From NCBI RefSeq assembly GCF_002119405.1, contig NZ_MTBG01000005.1, positions 1-64,000 of the forward strand: DNA of 64,000 bases. The letters run 5' to 3'. Shown here piece after piece: positions 26,027-34,752 of this stretch. The notes under the pieces were generated by a model that was given only the letters and a program-made list of their open reading frames with translations, had not been told where the DNA came from and did not search any database. Positions within the stretch are counted from its first letter, which is position 1, and each line of letters starts with the position of its first letter. The position numbers and the translations under genes are program-made. This stretch comes from Pseudoruegeria sp. SK021. Its GTDB lineage: Bacteria; Pseudomonadota; Alphaproteobacteria; Rhodobacterales; Rhodobacteraceae.

Positions 26027-26397
26027 GCGATCCGATAGAACTCGGGCTGTCCCATGTCGCCTTGCCGACGCGGGACATCGCCCGGTCTGTCACCTTCTAC
26101 CGGGCGTTCGGCATGGCGCCGAAGTTCTGCAAACGGGATGGTTCTGGGGACATCATCCTTCAGCAACTGTCCTGCGCCGCGGGCTTCGTCGAATTGGTTA
26201 AGACGTCCGAAACGGCACCGGCACCGGATGCCCATTTCGGCCTGCACGCGCCCGACCTTGCGCCCGTTCTGGAACACTTGACCAGAGCGGGCATCACCCC
26301 CACCACGCCGGTACGTCGCGGCATCTCAGGGGTGGATTTCGTGTTCTTTCGCGACCCGTCCGGCAACTTGGTTGAACTGACGGCCCCCATCAAATGA
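26023..26397 (+). CDS. VOC (glyoxalase/dioxygenase) family protein
   Basis: This small 124-residue protein starts with the vicinal-oxygen-chelate pattern SHVALPTRDIARSVTFYRAFGM and ends with FFRDPSGNLVELT, where the metal-binding glutamate normally lies. A histidine near the start (LSHVAL) would be the partner ligand. The start overlaps the dgoK stop and the stop overlaps the sulfatase start, so it is tightly coupled to both. VOC proteins may be isomerases, epimerases, lyases or binding proteins; an epimerase or isomerase of a sugar intermediate is one option. Confidence 0.82.
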   Translation: MSDPIELGLSHVALPTRDIARSVTFYRAFGMAPKFCKRDGSGDIILQQLSCAAGFVELVKTSETAPAPDAHFGLHAPDLAPVLEHLTRAGITPTTPVRRGISGVDFVFFRDPSGNLVELTAPIK

Positions 26398-27830
26398 CCC
26401 GCAACCTGCTGATCCTGATGTCAGACCAGCATCGCCGCGACTCCCTTGGCTGCGCAGGCCATCCCGTGCTGGACACCCCGGCGCTGGATGGTCTTGCGGC
26501 CCGTGGCACCCGTTTTTCCAAAGCCTATTGTAACGCCCCGATCTGCGTGCCGTCCCGCGCCAGCCTTGCCACCGGCCTTCCCATCCACGCCATTCCGGCG
26601 TGGGACAATGCCGACCCCTACCATGGGCAGGTGCCCTCATTCATGCACCGCGCCCGCGACAGCGGCGCCGAGGTGACCGCCATCGGCAAGTTGCATTTTC
26701 GATCCGCAGCCGACGATAACGGTTTCACCGAAGAAATCTCGACGATGCATGTGGTGAATGGCACCGGCACCTTCACCTCACTGATCCGCGATCCGATGCC
26801 CCGCATATCCGCAGCCTCCGATCTTCTGAAAACCGCAGGGGCCGGAGAGACCAGCTATGGCACCTTCGACGACAGGGTGCGCGATCATGCCGTCGCGTGG
26901 CTTGGCCAGAGGGGGCCCGATGCGCCGCCGTTCGTGTTGACCGTTTCATTTCTCAATCCGCACCCGCCTTACGTGGCACAAAAAGACCTGTTCGATCACT
27001 ACATGGCGATGGACCTGCCGCCGCCCTGCCAAGATGCGGTTGCAGCGGCTCCAGACCTGCCGGGCATTGACGGGTTGCGGACCTATTTCGACATTGATCG
27101 CGCCGACCTGTCACCGCATCAGATCAAGGTCATTGCCGCCGCCTATTACGCCAATATCACCGCATTGGATCGCCGGATTGCGGCGGTGCTGGCCGCTTTG
27201 GAGGCCGCCGGCCTGCACGATGACACCACCGTCCTTTACACCAGCGATCACGGCGAAGCCTTGGGCGATCATGGGCTTTATGGCAAATGCAGCATGTTGG
27301 AGCCATCGCTTGGCGTTCCGATGATCCTTGCTGGAGCGGGCATCCCTGAAGGCAAGGTCAGCGAAACGCCGGTGCAACTTCTGGACATCTATCCCACCGT
27401 GCTTGACGTGATGCAGGTTGCCCCGGCGGTCGCGGATGCGGACCGCACTGGCACGTCCCTGCGCAAGATCGCCGCCGCCCCCGTGGAGGACCGCATGATC
27501 CTTGCGCAGCAACATTGCGCGGGCGTGACATCCGGGACATTCGCCCTCACGGACGGCGATTGGAAATACATCTATGCGCCGGACCAAAGGCCAATGCTGT
27601 TCGACCTTTCCGCCGACCCAGCCGAGGCGCGGAACCTGGCGGACCACCCCGACTATGCTGCGGTCTTATCCCATTTCAATGACGCACTGCATCGCCAGCT
27701 TGACCCCCGCGCCGTTGACGCCGCCTGCAAACAGTCCCAACACCGCCGCCTTCAAGCGGCGGGCGGGCGGGATGCCATTTTAGGCCGGCCCCTCTCGGCC
27801 TATACGCCCGCGCCGGATGCGGCCTCTTGA
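26394..27830 (+). CDS. Type I (formylglycine) sulfatase
   Basis: The 478-residue hydrolase releases sulfate from a sulfate ester. The formylglycine motif is CVPSR with C51, followed by ASLATG. N-terminal LILMSDQHRRDSLG gives the metal aspartate (D11), and YTSDHGEALGDHGLYGK is the second metal-binding region. No signal peptide is visible, so it should work in the cytoplasm on an imported sulfated sugar. The ATG overlaps the VOC stop. The substrate is unknown; the dgoK neighbour suggests a sulfated galactose-type sugar. Confidence 0.9.
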   Translation: MTRNLLILMSDQHRRDSLGCAGHPVLDTPALDGLAARGTRFSKAYCNAPICVPSRASLATGLPIHAIPAWDNADPYHGQVPSFMHRARDSGAEVTAIGKLHFRSAADDNGFTEEISTMHVVNGTGTFTSLIRDPMPRISAASDLLKTAGAGETSYGTFDDRVRDHAVAWLGQRGPDAPPFVLTVSFLNPHPPYVAQKDLFDHYMAMDLPPPCQDAVAAAPDLPGIDGLRTYFDIDRADLSPHQIKVIAAAYYANITALDRRIAAVLAALEAAGLHDDTTVLYTSDHGEALGDHGLYGKCSMLEPSLGVPMILAGAGIPEGKVSETPVQLLDIYPTVLDVMQVAPAVADADRTGTSLRKIAAAPVEDRMILAQQHCAGVTSGTFALTDGDWKYIYAPDQRPMLFDLSADPAEARNLADHPDYAAVLSHFNDALHRQLDPRAVDAACKQSQHRRLQAAGGRDAILGRPLSAYTPAPDAAS

Positions 27831-28690
27831 TCCGGCAGATTTCAGCGCGGCCACAGGTATTGGCCCTGATCGCCCTATTCTGCGGCACGCTGTCTGGGGT
27901 CTTTTTGAAATGCGTCGTGGATGCCCCGCACGGAGAGACCGTCACCCTGCGCGCCTTGACCGCCTTTTGCTGCCTTGGTGCGGTTGTGGTGATTTGGCCG
28001 CGCCGGGGTCAGGTCGGGGTCGGGTGGATTGGCCTGCTGCGCGCGGTGATGGACGCCGTTGCCGGACTGACCTTCGCACTGGCGATCTTCAATCTGCCGC
28101 TCAGCCTGTTGGCCAGTATCCTTGCCACCCTGCCGATCGTCTCGGTGACCTTGTCGGCCTTAATTTTATCCGAACCGCTGCGCCCCAGAACGCTGGTCGC
28201 CTTGTGTCTGGCCCTTGCCGGCACAGTCCTGATCTTGAAGCCCGGGCTTGGGTTTTCCGCCCTTGGCATCACACTGGCGTTGGTATCGACCCTCACCTTT
28301 GCCCTGCGCGATGTGGTCACCCGCCGCTTGCCCGCAGGCCAAGACACCCGCAAGGTGGTCCTACTGGCGCTTGGGCTGGTGACGCTGGCCGCTCTCACGC
28401 TTGTGCCCGCAGGCGATTGGATGGTTCCCGACCGGCATGACATCGTGCTGATCCTGCTGAGCGGCGCGTCTTTTCTGTGCTCGACATTGTTTATCGTTCT
28501 GGCGCTGCGTCAGGCGCCTGTCAGCAAAATCGCCCCCCTGCGCTATACCAGCGTGTTCTGGGCGCTGATCTTCGATGCGGCGATCTGGGGCTATGTCCCC
28601 GGACCCTATGCCTGGTGCGGGATCGTGCTGATCGTGATCGCAGGACTGTTGCAACAAACCCAATCCCCCCAGACCGGAGCGCGGACATGA
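27827..28690 (+). CDS. EamA/DMT-family membrane transporter
   Basis: The 287-residue protein has about ten hydrophobic segments in two EamA repeats, seen as SEPLRPRTLVALCLALAGTVL and, later, YTSVFWALIFDAAIWGYVPG. It starts with TTG overlapping the sulfatase stop as TTGA; no ATG fits as well. It sits between two sulfatase genes, with four-base overlaps on both sides. Members move small organic compounds across the inner membrane; export of a by-product or uptake of a sulfated compound are possibilities, and neither is shown. Confidence 0.85.
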   Translation: MIRQISARPQVLALIALFCGTLSGVFLKCVVDAPHGETVTLRALTAFCCLGAVVVIWPRRGQVGVGWIGLLRAVMDAVAGLTFALAIFNLPLSLLASILATLPIVSVTLSALILSEPLRPRTLVALCLALAGTVLILKPGLGFSALGITLALVSTLTFALRDVVTRRLPAGQDTRKVVLLALGLVTLAALTLVPAGDWMVPDRHDIVLILLSGASFLCSTLFIVLALRQAPVSKIAPLRYTSVFWALIFDAAIWGYVPGPYAWCGIVLIVIAGLLQQTQSPQTGART

Positions 28691-30132
28691 CCCGACAACC
28701 CAACATCCTGTTCATCCTTCCCGACCAGTTGCGCCACGATTTTCTGGGCTGTTATGGGGCCGACTTTCTGCAAACACCCACGATTGACGCGCTGGCCGCC
28801 AAGGGCACCCGCTATGAAACCGCGATCTCGCCATCGCCGATCTGCGTGCCGGCGCGGGCCTCGATGCTGACAGGCCAACACGCCCATGCCACCGGTGTGA
28901 TCCATAATCTGGCTTGGTTGCGTCCAGACCGCAAACACATGGGGATCGCCACCTGGCCAGAGCATCTCAGCCAAGCCGGCTACAGGACCGAAGCGGTCGG
29001 CAAGATGCATTTTTATCCATGGGACATCGACGAAGGCTTTCAACACCGGATTATTTCCGAAGACAAACGCCACATCCACATTCAGGATGATTATCACGCC
29101 GCGCTGGAGGCCGAAGGTTTTCGCAAGGACCATGCCCGGTGCCATGCCGGATATACCGACCAAAAGGGGGCGTCCGTCAATCCGCTGCCCGACCATCTGC
29201 AACCGGATCGCTGGGTTGCCTTGCAGGCTGCCAACCGGATCCGGCAGCTTCCGAAAGACCGCCCCTTTGCGATGATGGTGGGCTTTCCCGGCCCGCACTG
29301 CCCCTATGACCCGCCGGCCGAGGCGTTGGACCGTATAGACCCAGACCGGATTCCCCCCGCGATCCCTGCGACCGCAGAAAGCCGCACCCATCACGACGAC
29401 TTCATCGCCGCCTATAAACGGGACTGGGCCGATCTGGATTACAGCGATTTGTCGCCGGCACAGATCAAGAAAATCCGCCACCACTATGCCGCGTTGGTCG
29501 AACGGCTGGATGAAGACGTGGCGAGCCTGCTTGACGCGTTGCGCGAGACCGGACAGCTGCAGAATACCATCGTCGTCGTCGCCTCGGACCACGGCGATTA
29601 TCTGGGCGATTTTGGCCTTGTCGGCAAAGCCTATTTTCATGAGCCATCGATCCGGGTGCCGCTGATTGTCACCGACTTCAGAGCCCCGAACGCGCAGGTC
29701 GATCGCACCCCGGTTTCGTTGCTCGATCTATTTCCGAGTTTTCTGGCATGGGCTGGCATTGCCCCGAGTCCCATCGCAGCAGGCATGACGCTGGGCACGG
29801 CGGACGAGGCACGGACGATTGTGGGCGTGACCTCACTTGGGACAATGGTCCGCAGCAAAGACTGGAAACTGGTCCGGTATCGCAATGGCACAGAAGCGCT
29901 GTTTGATCTGGCCGCGAACCCACAAGAAACCCAGAACCTCATCGGCAACCACGAAGCGGTGCGCGGTCAGCTCGACGCAGCCTTGACCAAGCAGCTTCTC
30001 GAAGGTCTGACCCAAGCGAACGCGGACCTGTATGTTGCCGAGGCAAAATCCAGCGTCGGGCACCCGTTCTTTCATCGGTACTGGCGGCGCGAGTATCCAA
30101 GCCCAATTGGTCGCGACGCAAGGACGCGATAG
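28687..30132 (+). CDS. Type I sulfatase, second enzyme
   Basis: The 481-residue sulfatase has NILFILPDQLRHDFLGCYG at the start and a formylglycine motif CVPAR with C53, followed by ASMLTGQHAHATG. The fourth motif residue is Ala instead of Ser, which occurs in some sulfatase groups. The later ASDHGDYLGDFGLVGK carries further metal ligands. No signal peptide is seen. The ATG overlaps the EamA stop as ATGA; the frame is open further upstream but only as a shadow inside EamA. The motif difference from the first sulfatase suggests a different sulfate ester. Confidence 0.9.
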   Translation: MTRQPNILFILPDQLRHDFLGCYGADFLQTPTIDALAAKGTRYETAISPSPICVPARASMLTGQHAHATGVIHNLAWLRPDRKHMGIATWPEHLSQAGYRTEAVGKMHFYPWDIDEGFQHRIISEDKRHIHIQDDYHAALEAEGFRKDHARCHAGYTDQKGASVNPLPDHLQPDRWVALQAANRIRQLPKDRPFAMMVGFPGPHCPYDPPAEALDRIDPDRIPPAIPATAESRTHHDDFIAAYKRDWADLDYSDLSPAQIKKIRHHYAALVERLDEDVASLLDALRETGQLQNTIVVVASDHGDYLGDFGLVGKAYFHEPSIRVPLIVTDFRAPNAQVDRTPVSLLDLFPSFLAWAGIAPSPIAAGMTLGTADEARTIVGVTSLGTMVRSKDWKLVRYRNGTEALFDLAANPQETQNLIGNHEAVRGQLDAALTKQLLEGLTQANADLYVAEAKSSVGHPFFHRYWRREYPSPIGRDARTR

Positions 30133-30276
30133 TCGACACTGGCCGCCGCGCCCCCGAAATTCGCCCCGCTTGAAGGCAAAACACGCACGCGTTACCGCGC
30201 CACGATTGAAAATTTGTCATCGCGGTGTCATAGCGCACCTGCACCGCGTCGTAAGGTCATCTGTGTGGGTTCAAAA

Positions 30277-30735
30277 ATGAAAAAGTTACTTCACGGTGCG
30301 TGGGATTCGTTCCTCAGACCCTTGGTGCAGCGTCCAAAGAAATTACAGGTCGCGGCCCTGTGTTATCGCGGCGACGGTGCCGACCGGGAATATCTGCTGA
30401 TCAGCAGCCGGGATACCGGGCGCTGGGTCATTCCCAAGGGTTGGCCGATCCGCGGCCTTGAATTGAACGAGACCGCCCTGCAAGAGGCTTGGGAAGAAGC
30501 GGGTGTGCAAAACAGTACGGCCTCAACCGACCCCATCGGTGCGTTCAGCTACAGCAAGAGGCAACCCTCTGGATGGTCCATTCCGGTCAGGATCCAAGTA
30601 TTTTCGGTCCGAGTTCATGATCTGGCCGACGAGTTTCCCGAAGCGCATGAACGCACCCGAATTTGGGTCAAGGCGAAGGATGCCGCGAAAATGGTTCAAG
30701 AAGTCGATCTTAAGGCGATTTTTCTGGACCTTTAA
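30277..30735 (+). CDS. Nudix hydrolase
   Basis: The 152-residue protein carries a Nudix box from G55 to V77 (GWPIRGLELNETALQEAWEEAGV in two parts: GWPIRGLELNE then TALQEAWEEAGV), with metal-binding E70, E73 and E74. The WVIPKGWP lead-in is typical of the diphosphoinositol/Ap-n-A-type branch. It starts at the ATG after a GGGT-rich stretch; the upstream in-frame extension lacks conservation. It would hydrolyse a nucleoside-diphosphate-linked compound. It lies upstream of a phosphate permease gene; a functional link through phosphate is only suggestive. Confidence 0.88.
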   Translation: MKKLLHGAWDSFLRPLVQRPKKLQVAALCYRGDGADREYLLISSRDTGRWVIPKGWPIRGLELNETALQEAWEEAGVQNSTASTDPIGAFSYSKRQPSGWSIPVRIQVFSVRVHDLADEFPEAHERTRIWVKAKDAAKMVQEVDLKAIFLDL

Positions 30736-30787
30736 TGGCTGACAAAGAAATCCAGAGTTGATCTTTCCGCCCTGACGTCGGTAGGTA

Positions 30788-30808
30788 TCCGTCCCGGCTT
30801 GGGACGGA
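30788..30808 (+). promoter_or_regulatory. Hairpin covering the ribosome site of the Pit gene
   Basis: TCCGTCCC (30788-30795) and GGGACGGA (30801-30808) can form an 8-pair stem around a 5-base loop. The second arm is also the only G-rich ribosome-binding candidate for the Pit ATG at 30814. Folding would hide it. Whether this regulates translation, or ends the Nudix transcript, cannot be told from sequence. Confidence 0.35.
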
Positions 30809-30813
30809 CCGAT

Positions 30814-32292
30814 ATGAGACAAACACCTGACGACCCCCGGCAGCTTGAAGCCTTGGATCGCGAACTTGCGCGCTATTCAAAGATTGAACTGGCCACCAAT
30901 TATCTCTCGCGTCCGATCATGGGCGCGGGCCTTGCGCTGATCTTCATTCTTGTGGTCGGCCTCAGCGCCTTTCTGGCCTTCGGCCAGACCAGCCATTCGG
31001 TCATCGTGGTCATCGCAGCCTGCCTTGGGGCCTATATGGCCCTGAATGTCGGTGCCAACGACGTAGCCAACAATGTCGGTCCGGCAGTCGGTGCCAATGT
31101 GTTGACCATGGGTGGCGCCATCACCATTGCCATCATTTTCGAATGCGCCGGGGCGCTGGTCGCGGGCGGCGATGTGGTCGAAACCATCGCGAACGGCATT
31201 CTGGCAACGGAAAGCGTCGGATCGTCATCCAATTTTATCTGGGCAATGCTGGCGGCGCTGTTGTCTGCGGCCTTGTGGGTCAACCTTGCCACTTGGGTCG
31301 GTGCGCCGGTCTCGACCACACATTCCGTTGTGGGCGCAGTGATGGGGGCCGGGATCGCTGCCGCTGGGGTCGATGCCGTCAGTTGGTCCACGGTGGGCGG
31401 GATCGCGGCCAGCTGGGTGATCTCGCCGGTTCTGGGCGGGGGGATCGCCGCCTTTTTCCTATGGTTCGTCAAGTCGCGCATCGTCTATCAAGAGGACAAG
31501 ATTGCCGCCGCACGTAAATGGGTGCCGGTTCTGGTTGGCACGATGGCGGGCGCCTTCGTGTCTTACCTGACACTGAAAGGCCTGCAGAAGACCTTTCAGA
31601 TCGATCTGGAGTCTAGTCTGGCCATTGGCGCCTTGGTCGGGGTCGTGGTGTGGGCCATCATGATCCCCGTCATCCGCAGGCAATCCGCCGGGCTGGAGAA
31701 CCGGAACAAATCGTTAAAGATACTGTTTTCCATTCCGCTCATGGTGTCCGCGGCCTTGCTGTGTTTTGCCCACGGTGCCAATGATGTGGCCAACGCCGTC
31801 GCGCCATTGGCAGCGATTGTTCACGCGACACAATTGGAAGGGATGAGTACATCCTTGCAAATTCCGGCTTGGGTGATGGTCATCGGCGCATTGGGCATCT
31901 CGTTCGGCTTGTCCTTGTTCGGCCCCAAGCTCATCCGCATGGTTGGCGGACAAATCACCAAACTGAACCCCATACGCGCGTTTTGCGTGGCGATGTCGTC
32001 GGCAATCACGGTGATTTTCGCCAGTTCACTGGGTCTTCCGGTCAGTTCCACCCATATTGCCGTTGGCGGCGTATTCGGCGTCGGCTTCTACCGGGAATGG
32101 GAGGCGGATCGCCGTCGGCGCACGGCCCGCGCGGTCGCCCCGTCCAACGGGGCCTTCGCCAAAGAAGAGCGCCACCTGCGCAAACTGGTCCGGCGCTCGC
32201 ATTTCATGACAATCATCGCGGCGTGGGTGATTACAGTACCCGCGGCGGCGGCGATCTCGGCCGTTATTTTCCTGACCATCACAGCCCGGTAA
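30814..32292 (+). CDS. Inorganic phosphate permease, Pit family
   Basis: This 492-residue inner-membrane protein has around ten membrane segments. Both halves carry the family repeat: GANDVANNVGPAVGA in the N-terminal part and GANDVANAVAPLAAI in the C-terminal part. Such proteins import phosphate, usually as a metal-phosphate complex, with protons. The ATG at 30814 is used; a TTG five codons earlier is possible. It follows the Nudix gene by 78 bases, with a hairpin between them. It shows no truncation. Confidence 0.92.
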   Translation: MRQTPDDPRQLEALDRELARYSKIELATNYLSRPIMGAGLALIFILVVGLSAFLAFGQTSHSVIVVIAACLGAYMALNVGANDVANNVGPAVGANVLTMGGAITIAIIFECAGALVAGGDVVETIANGILATESVGSSSNFIWAMLAALLSAALWVNLATWVGAPVSTTHSVVGAVMGAGIAAAGVDAVSWSTVGGIAASWVISPVLGGGIAAFFLWFVKSRIVYQEDKIAAARKWVPVLVGTMAGAFVSYLTLKGLQKTFQIDLESSLAIGALVGVVVWAIMIPVIRRQSAGLENRNKSLKILFSIPLMVSAALLCFAHGANDVANAVAPLAAIVHATQLEGMSTSLQIPAWVMVIGALGISFGLSLFGPKLIRMVGGQITKLNPIRAFCVAMSSAITVIFASSLGLPVSSTHIAVGGVFGVGFYREWEADRRRRTARAVAPSNGAFAKEERHLRKLVRRSHFMTIIAAWVITVPAAAAISAVIFLTITAR

Positions 32293-32434
32293 CGGCGCAT
32301 CAGCGCCAGTCAGTTCGACAGACGGGCCCGCACCTGATGCCCAAGTCTAGCGACCCAAAAGATCGCCAGCGCCGGGATACGGCGAGCGGATCAGCGCCTT
32401 CAGGATGCGGCCCGGTTTGGCCCGACCACTTCCG

Positions 32435-32463
32435 TTGATTTTGGCACCAAAGGCTCGTATACA
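32435..32463 (+). promoter_or_regulatory. Sigma-70-type promoter before the lipoprotein gene
   Basis: TTGATT (32435-32440) and TATACA (32458-32463) are separated by 17 bases, an ideal spacing, and lie about 29 bases before the lipoprotein ATG. This suggests the gene is transcribed separately from the Pit gene. Confidence 0.5.
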
Positions 32464-32491
32464 AATCCGATCTATACGGAGCATTACCGCA

Positions 32492-32893
32492 ATGATGTCA
32501 CGGACTGTCCTTCTGATGCTGCTGGCAATGCTTCCGGCCTGCGAGCAGGCAACCCCTCCGCCAGAGACCTCCGCGACACAAGAAATCCCGGCAGCTCTGC
32601 AAGGGCGGTGGGGGCTGGTGCCTGCCGATTGCACCTCGACACGCGGCGACGCGAAAGGCCTGATGTTGGTCTCAGCGACCACACTGACGTTCTACGAATC
32701 CCGTGCCGAGATGGCACAGGTTTATGCGCGTTCGGATCATCATCTGGAGGCCGATTTCGATTTCTTGGGTGAGGGGATAGCGTGGACCTATCGGGAATCG
32801 CTCGACCTTCAAAATGCCGGTCAGACGTTGGAACGGCAGGAAACTGGCGGCGATGCAGCCGCGGTATCCCTGCGCTATCAGCAATGCCCGTAA
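32492..32893 (+). CDS. Small lipoprotein, unknown function
   Basis: The 133-residue product has a lipoprotein signal: MMSRTVLLMLLAM followed by lipobox LPAC with the lipidated C17. The mature part begins with a Pro/Thr linker and a PAALQGRWGLVPADCTSTRGDAKG region, a pattern seen in small periplasmic lipoproteins of this group. Two further cysteines, in ADC and at the end (QQCP), may form a disulfide. I do not recognise a function. It probably sits at the inner or outer membrane. The ATG follows a GGAG site. Confidence 0.72.
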   Translation: MMSRTVLLMLLAMLPACEQATPPPETSATQEIPAALQGRWGLVPADCTSTRGDAKGLMLVSATTLTFYESRAEMAQVYARSDHHLEADFDFLGEGIAWTYRESLDLQNAGQTLERQETGGDAAAVSLRYQQCP

Positions 32894-32966
32894 GTCCCGT
32901 CAGGGGCGCGGTTTCTCACCTATCCTGACGGCAAGCATTTCGGGCGGCGCTGCTGCACCGATCACA

Positions 32967-33490
32967 TCAACGCGCACCACCTGCCATCCGCAGGGCCTCT
33001 GGCAACTGGCGCAACCGCAACATCGCCCAAACGCCCAGCACCGGCCCTGGCACCAGCATCAGAAACACCCATTGCCAACCGACAAAAGCCGCCAGCAAGG
33101 GCAGGCCCCAGATCGCCAAAACGGTTAAGGCAAAGCCGATGCCCAATTGCAGCGTCACCGCCGTGCCGACAAACCGGCTGTCGGCCAGTTCCGTCACCGC
33201 AGCCGAGAACTGGGCACTGTCGCCGATCACTGAAATGCCCCAAATCACCGCAATTAGCGCAAGGGCCCATGTCGGCCCATCGAACACAAACCCGATCAAG
33301 ACGGCGCAGGCCCCCGAGACCACCATCATTCCGGCCGTGGTTAGACAGCGCCCGATGCGATCCGACAGAACTCCGCCCAGAACACCGACCACACCGACGC
33401 AAATCAGCGCGAGCATGGCCCAGCGTCCCGCAGCCCCGGAAGGTTCCGCCACGACATCCGTCATCGCAAAGACCGTCCAGCGGCACAGTA
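32967..33490 (-). pseudogene. MFS transporter, C-terminal half only
   Basis: About 170 residues match the last part of an MFS transporter: a signature-like loop GGVLSDRIGRCLTTAG, then GDSAQFSAAVTELAD and several hydrophobic segments ending in LRLRQLPEALR. The N-terminal half is missing. At its upstream end the frame runs directly into the tail of a MaoC-like remnant read in another frame, so a deletion joined the two. No start or ribosome site is convincing. I regard it as non-functional. Confidence 0.7.
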
Positions 33491-33878
33491 TAGGTGGCGG
33501 CTTGGCCTTGGACGCAATTCGCGCCGTCGCTGTCCACCACGGTCACTTTCAATGTGCAGAGCGGTTTATCCTTACGCACGCTCAGGACCTCAACATTGCC
33601 GGAGATGGTTTCATTAATGCCAACAGCCTTCTTGAAATTCAGATTGGTATTCAGGACCACGACCCCCGGCCCCGGCACAACCTTGGCCACGACAGCACTG
33701 AGAATACCAGCAGTGACCCTGCCTTGCACAATCAACTTTCCGAATGAGGTGGTCTTGGCCAGTGCGTCGTCATAATGCAGCGGATTGCGATTCCCGTCAT
33801 CTTCGTAAAGGCATGGATATCGCCCATCGACATGGTGGGGCTGCGCTTGGCCACCGGCCCGACCGTGTTGTGGGTCAC
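33480..33878 (-). pseudogene. MaoC-like dehydratase, frameshifted remnant
   Basis: Two frames together spell a MaoC-fold (hot-dog) hydratase. The first part reads TVGPVAKRSPTMSMGDIHAFTKMTG; after a one-base shift near 33792 it continues as NRNPLHYDDALAKTTSFGK and IVQGRVTAGILSAVV, ending near TYTVP. NRNPLHYD is the usual catalytic region. Both the frameshift and the fused downstream MFS piece indicate decay. The N-terminus is joined to a DUF35 remnant. Confidence 0.72.
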
Positions 33879-34117
33879 AGCCAGCCGGGATGACCGGGCC
33901 GGTGGGCGATCATAAAGGTTTTCAGCCTGCCGCCCCCCGATTCCGGAACCCATTGCAGATGCGCTGACCAGCAATGGCGACAGATTGCGCGGACAAAACA
34001 CATGACACAGGCAGGCCCCCCGCACTGTTGCAGGATGAACCGGCCGTCTGCCGCCGATTTCCAAAAGGGTGCGGTCAACGCAATGGTGGTGGGTCCGGGG
34101 ACTGTAATGTCGCTTCA
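33875..34117 (-). pseudogene. DUF35 (Zn-ribbon/OB-fold) N-terminal remnant
   Basis: The frame reads ITVPGPTTIALTAPFWKSAADGRFILQQC, in two parts PFWKSAADGRFILQQC and CRHCWSAHLQWVPESGGG, followed by FMIAHRPGHPGW and a stop. This is the N-terminal zinc-ribbon and the start of the OB-fold of DUF35 acyl-CoA-associated proteins. The rest is missing and the MaoC remnant begins there. DUF35 and MaoC genes commonly lie next to thiolase genes, so a former acyl-CoA operon is likely. From 34118 to about 34260 minus-strand frames show further scrambled coding pieces I cannot assign. Confidence 0.62.
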
Positions 34118-34280
34118 GCCCGTCATGCCTCTGCTTACAATACCCACGCCACAACCTCGGGCATTGTCGCCCCATTGCCGGTGACCGCCGCAGCAAATGA
34201 TCCGAATTCTGGCGACCACCTCTCAGAGCTTTTGCCAAGACCCCTCCGTCGATGGGTTTGGCAATTTCTGCATTGCCACC

Positions 34281-34309
34281 TTGCTGTGTGTTATTTTATA
34301 AAATAATAA
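34281..34309 (+). promoter_or_regulatory. Promoter with an internal Zur-type palindrome
   Basis: TTGCTG (34281-34286) and TAATAA (34304-34309) are 17 bases apart and form a plausible promoter. The perfect 16-base palindrome TTATTTTATAAAATAA (34291-34306) fills the spacer and enters the -10 box. AT-rich palindromes of this kind are bound by Fur-family repressors. With the Zur-like gene 27 bases downstream, zinc-dependent autorepression of the locus is likely. Confidence 0.65.
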
Positions 34310-34335
34310 ATCGCCTCAAAGAGGAAGTTCAGCCT

Positions 34336-34722
34336 ATGAGAAAACGCGCGGCGGCCCGTCAAACGGATATTTTGAGTGTTTTGAGAGAATGCGAGAAGCC
34401 GATGACAGCGTACCAAATTCTTGAACGACTTCAACATAGTGAGCCGGATATTGCGCCGCCGACCGTCTATCGCACGCTCTCGGCTTTGACCCATCAGGGA
34501 CGCGCGCACCGCCTTGAATCCATCAAAGCATTTGTGCCGTGTCGCTGTAATCACGCCGAAAGTGTGCCGGTATTGGCGATCTGCGAAGATTGTGGAGCAG
34601 TCGAAGAACATGACGGGAGCGACCTGCTGCCGACACTCACGGCATTGACGGATCGGACAGCCTTTCAGGCGGACCGGCATATCGTCGAAATTCACGGGCT
34701 GTGCGGCACCTGCGCAGCCTAA
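34336..34722 (+). CDS. zur: Fur-family regulator, probably zinc-sensing Zur
   Basis: The 128-residue protein has a winged helix-turn-helix (MTAYQILERLQ...APPTVYRTLSALTHQGRAHRLES) and a metal-binding C-terminal part with CNHAE, CEDCG and CGTC; the two CxxC pairs form the structural zinc site of Fur proteins. It is short but complete. The ATG at 34336 has an AGAGGAAG site. Zur rather than Fur is inferred from the following DUF2796/DUF3299 zinc-type genes. It should repress these genes when zinc is sufficient. Confidence 0.83.
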   Translation: MRKRAAARQTDILSVLRECEKPMTAYQILERLQHSEPDIAPPTVYRTLSALTHQGRAHRLESIKAFVPCRCNHAESVPVLAICEDCGAVEEHDGSDLLPTLTALTDRTAFQADRHIVEIHGLCGTCAA

Positions 34723-34752
34723 TTCTGGTAATTCATCCATATAGTGTGACCC

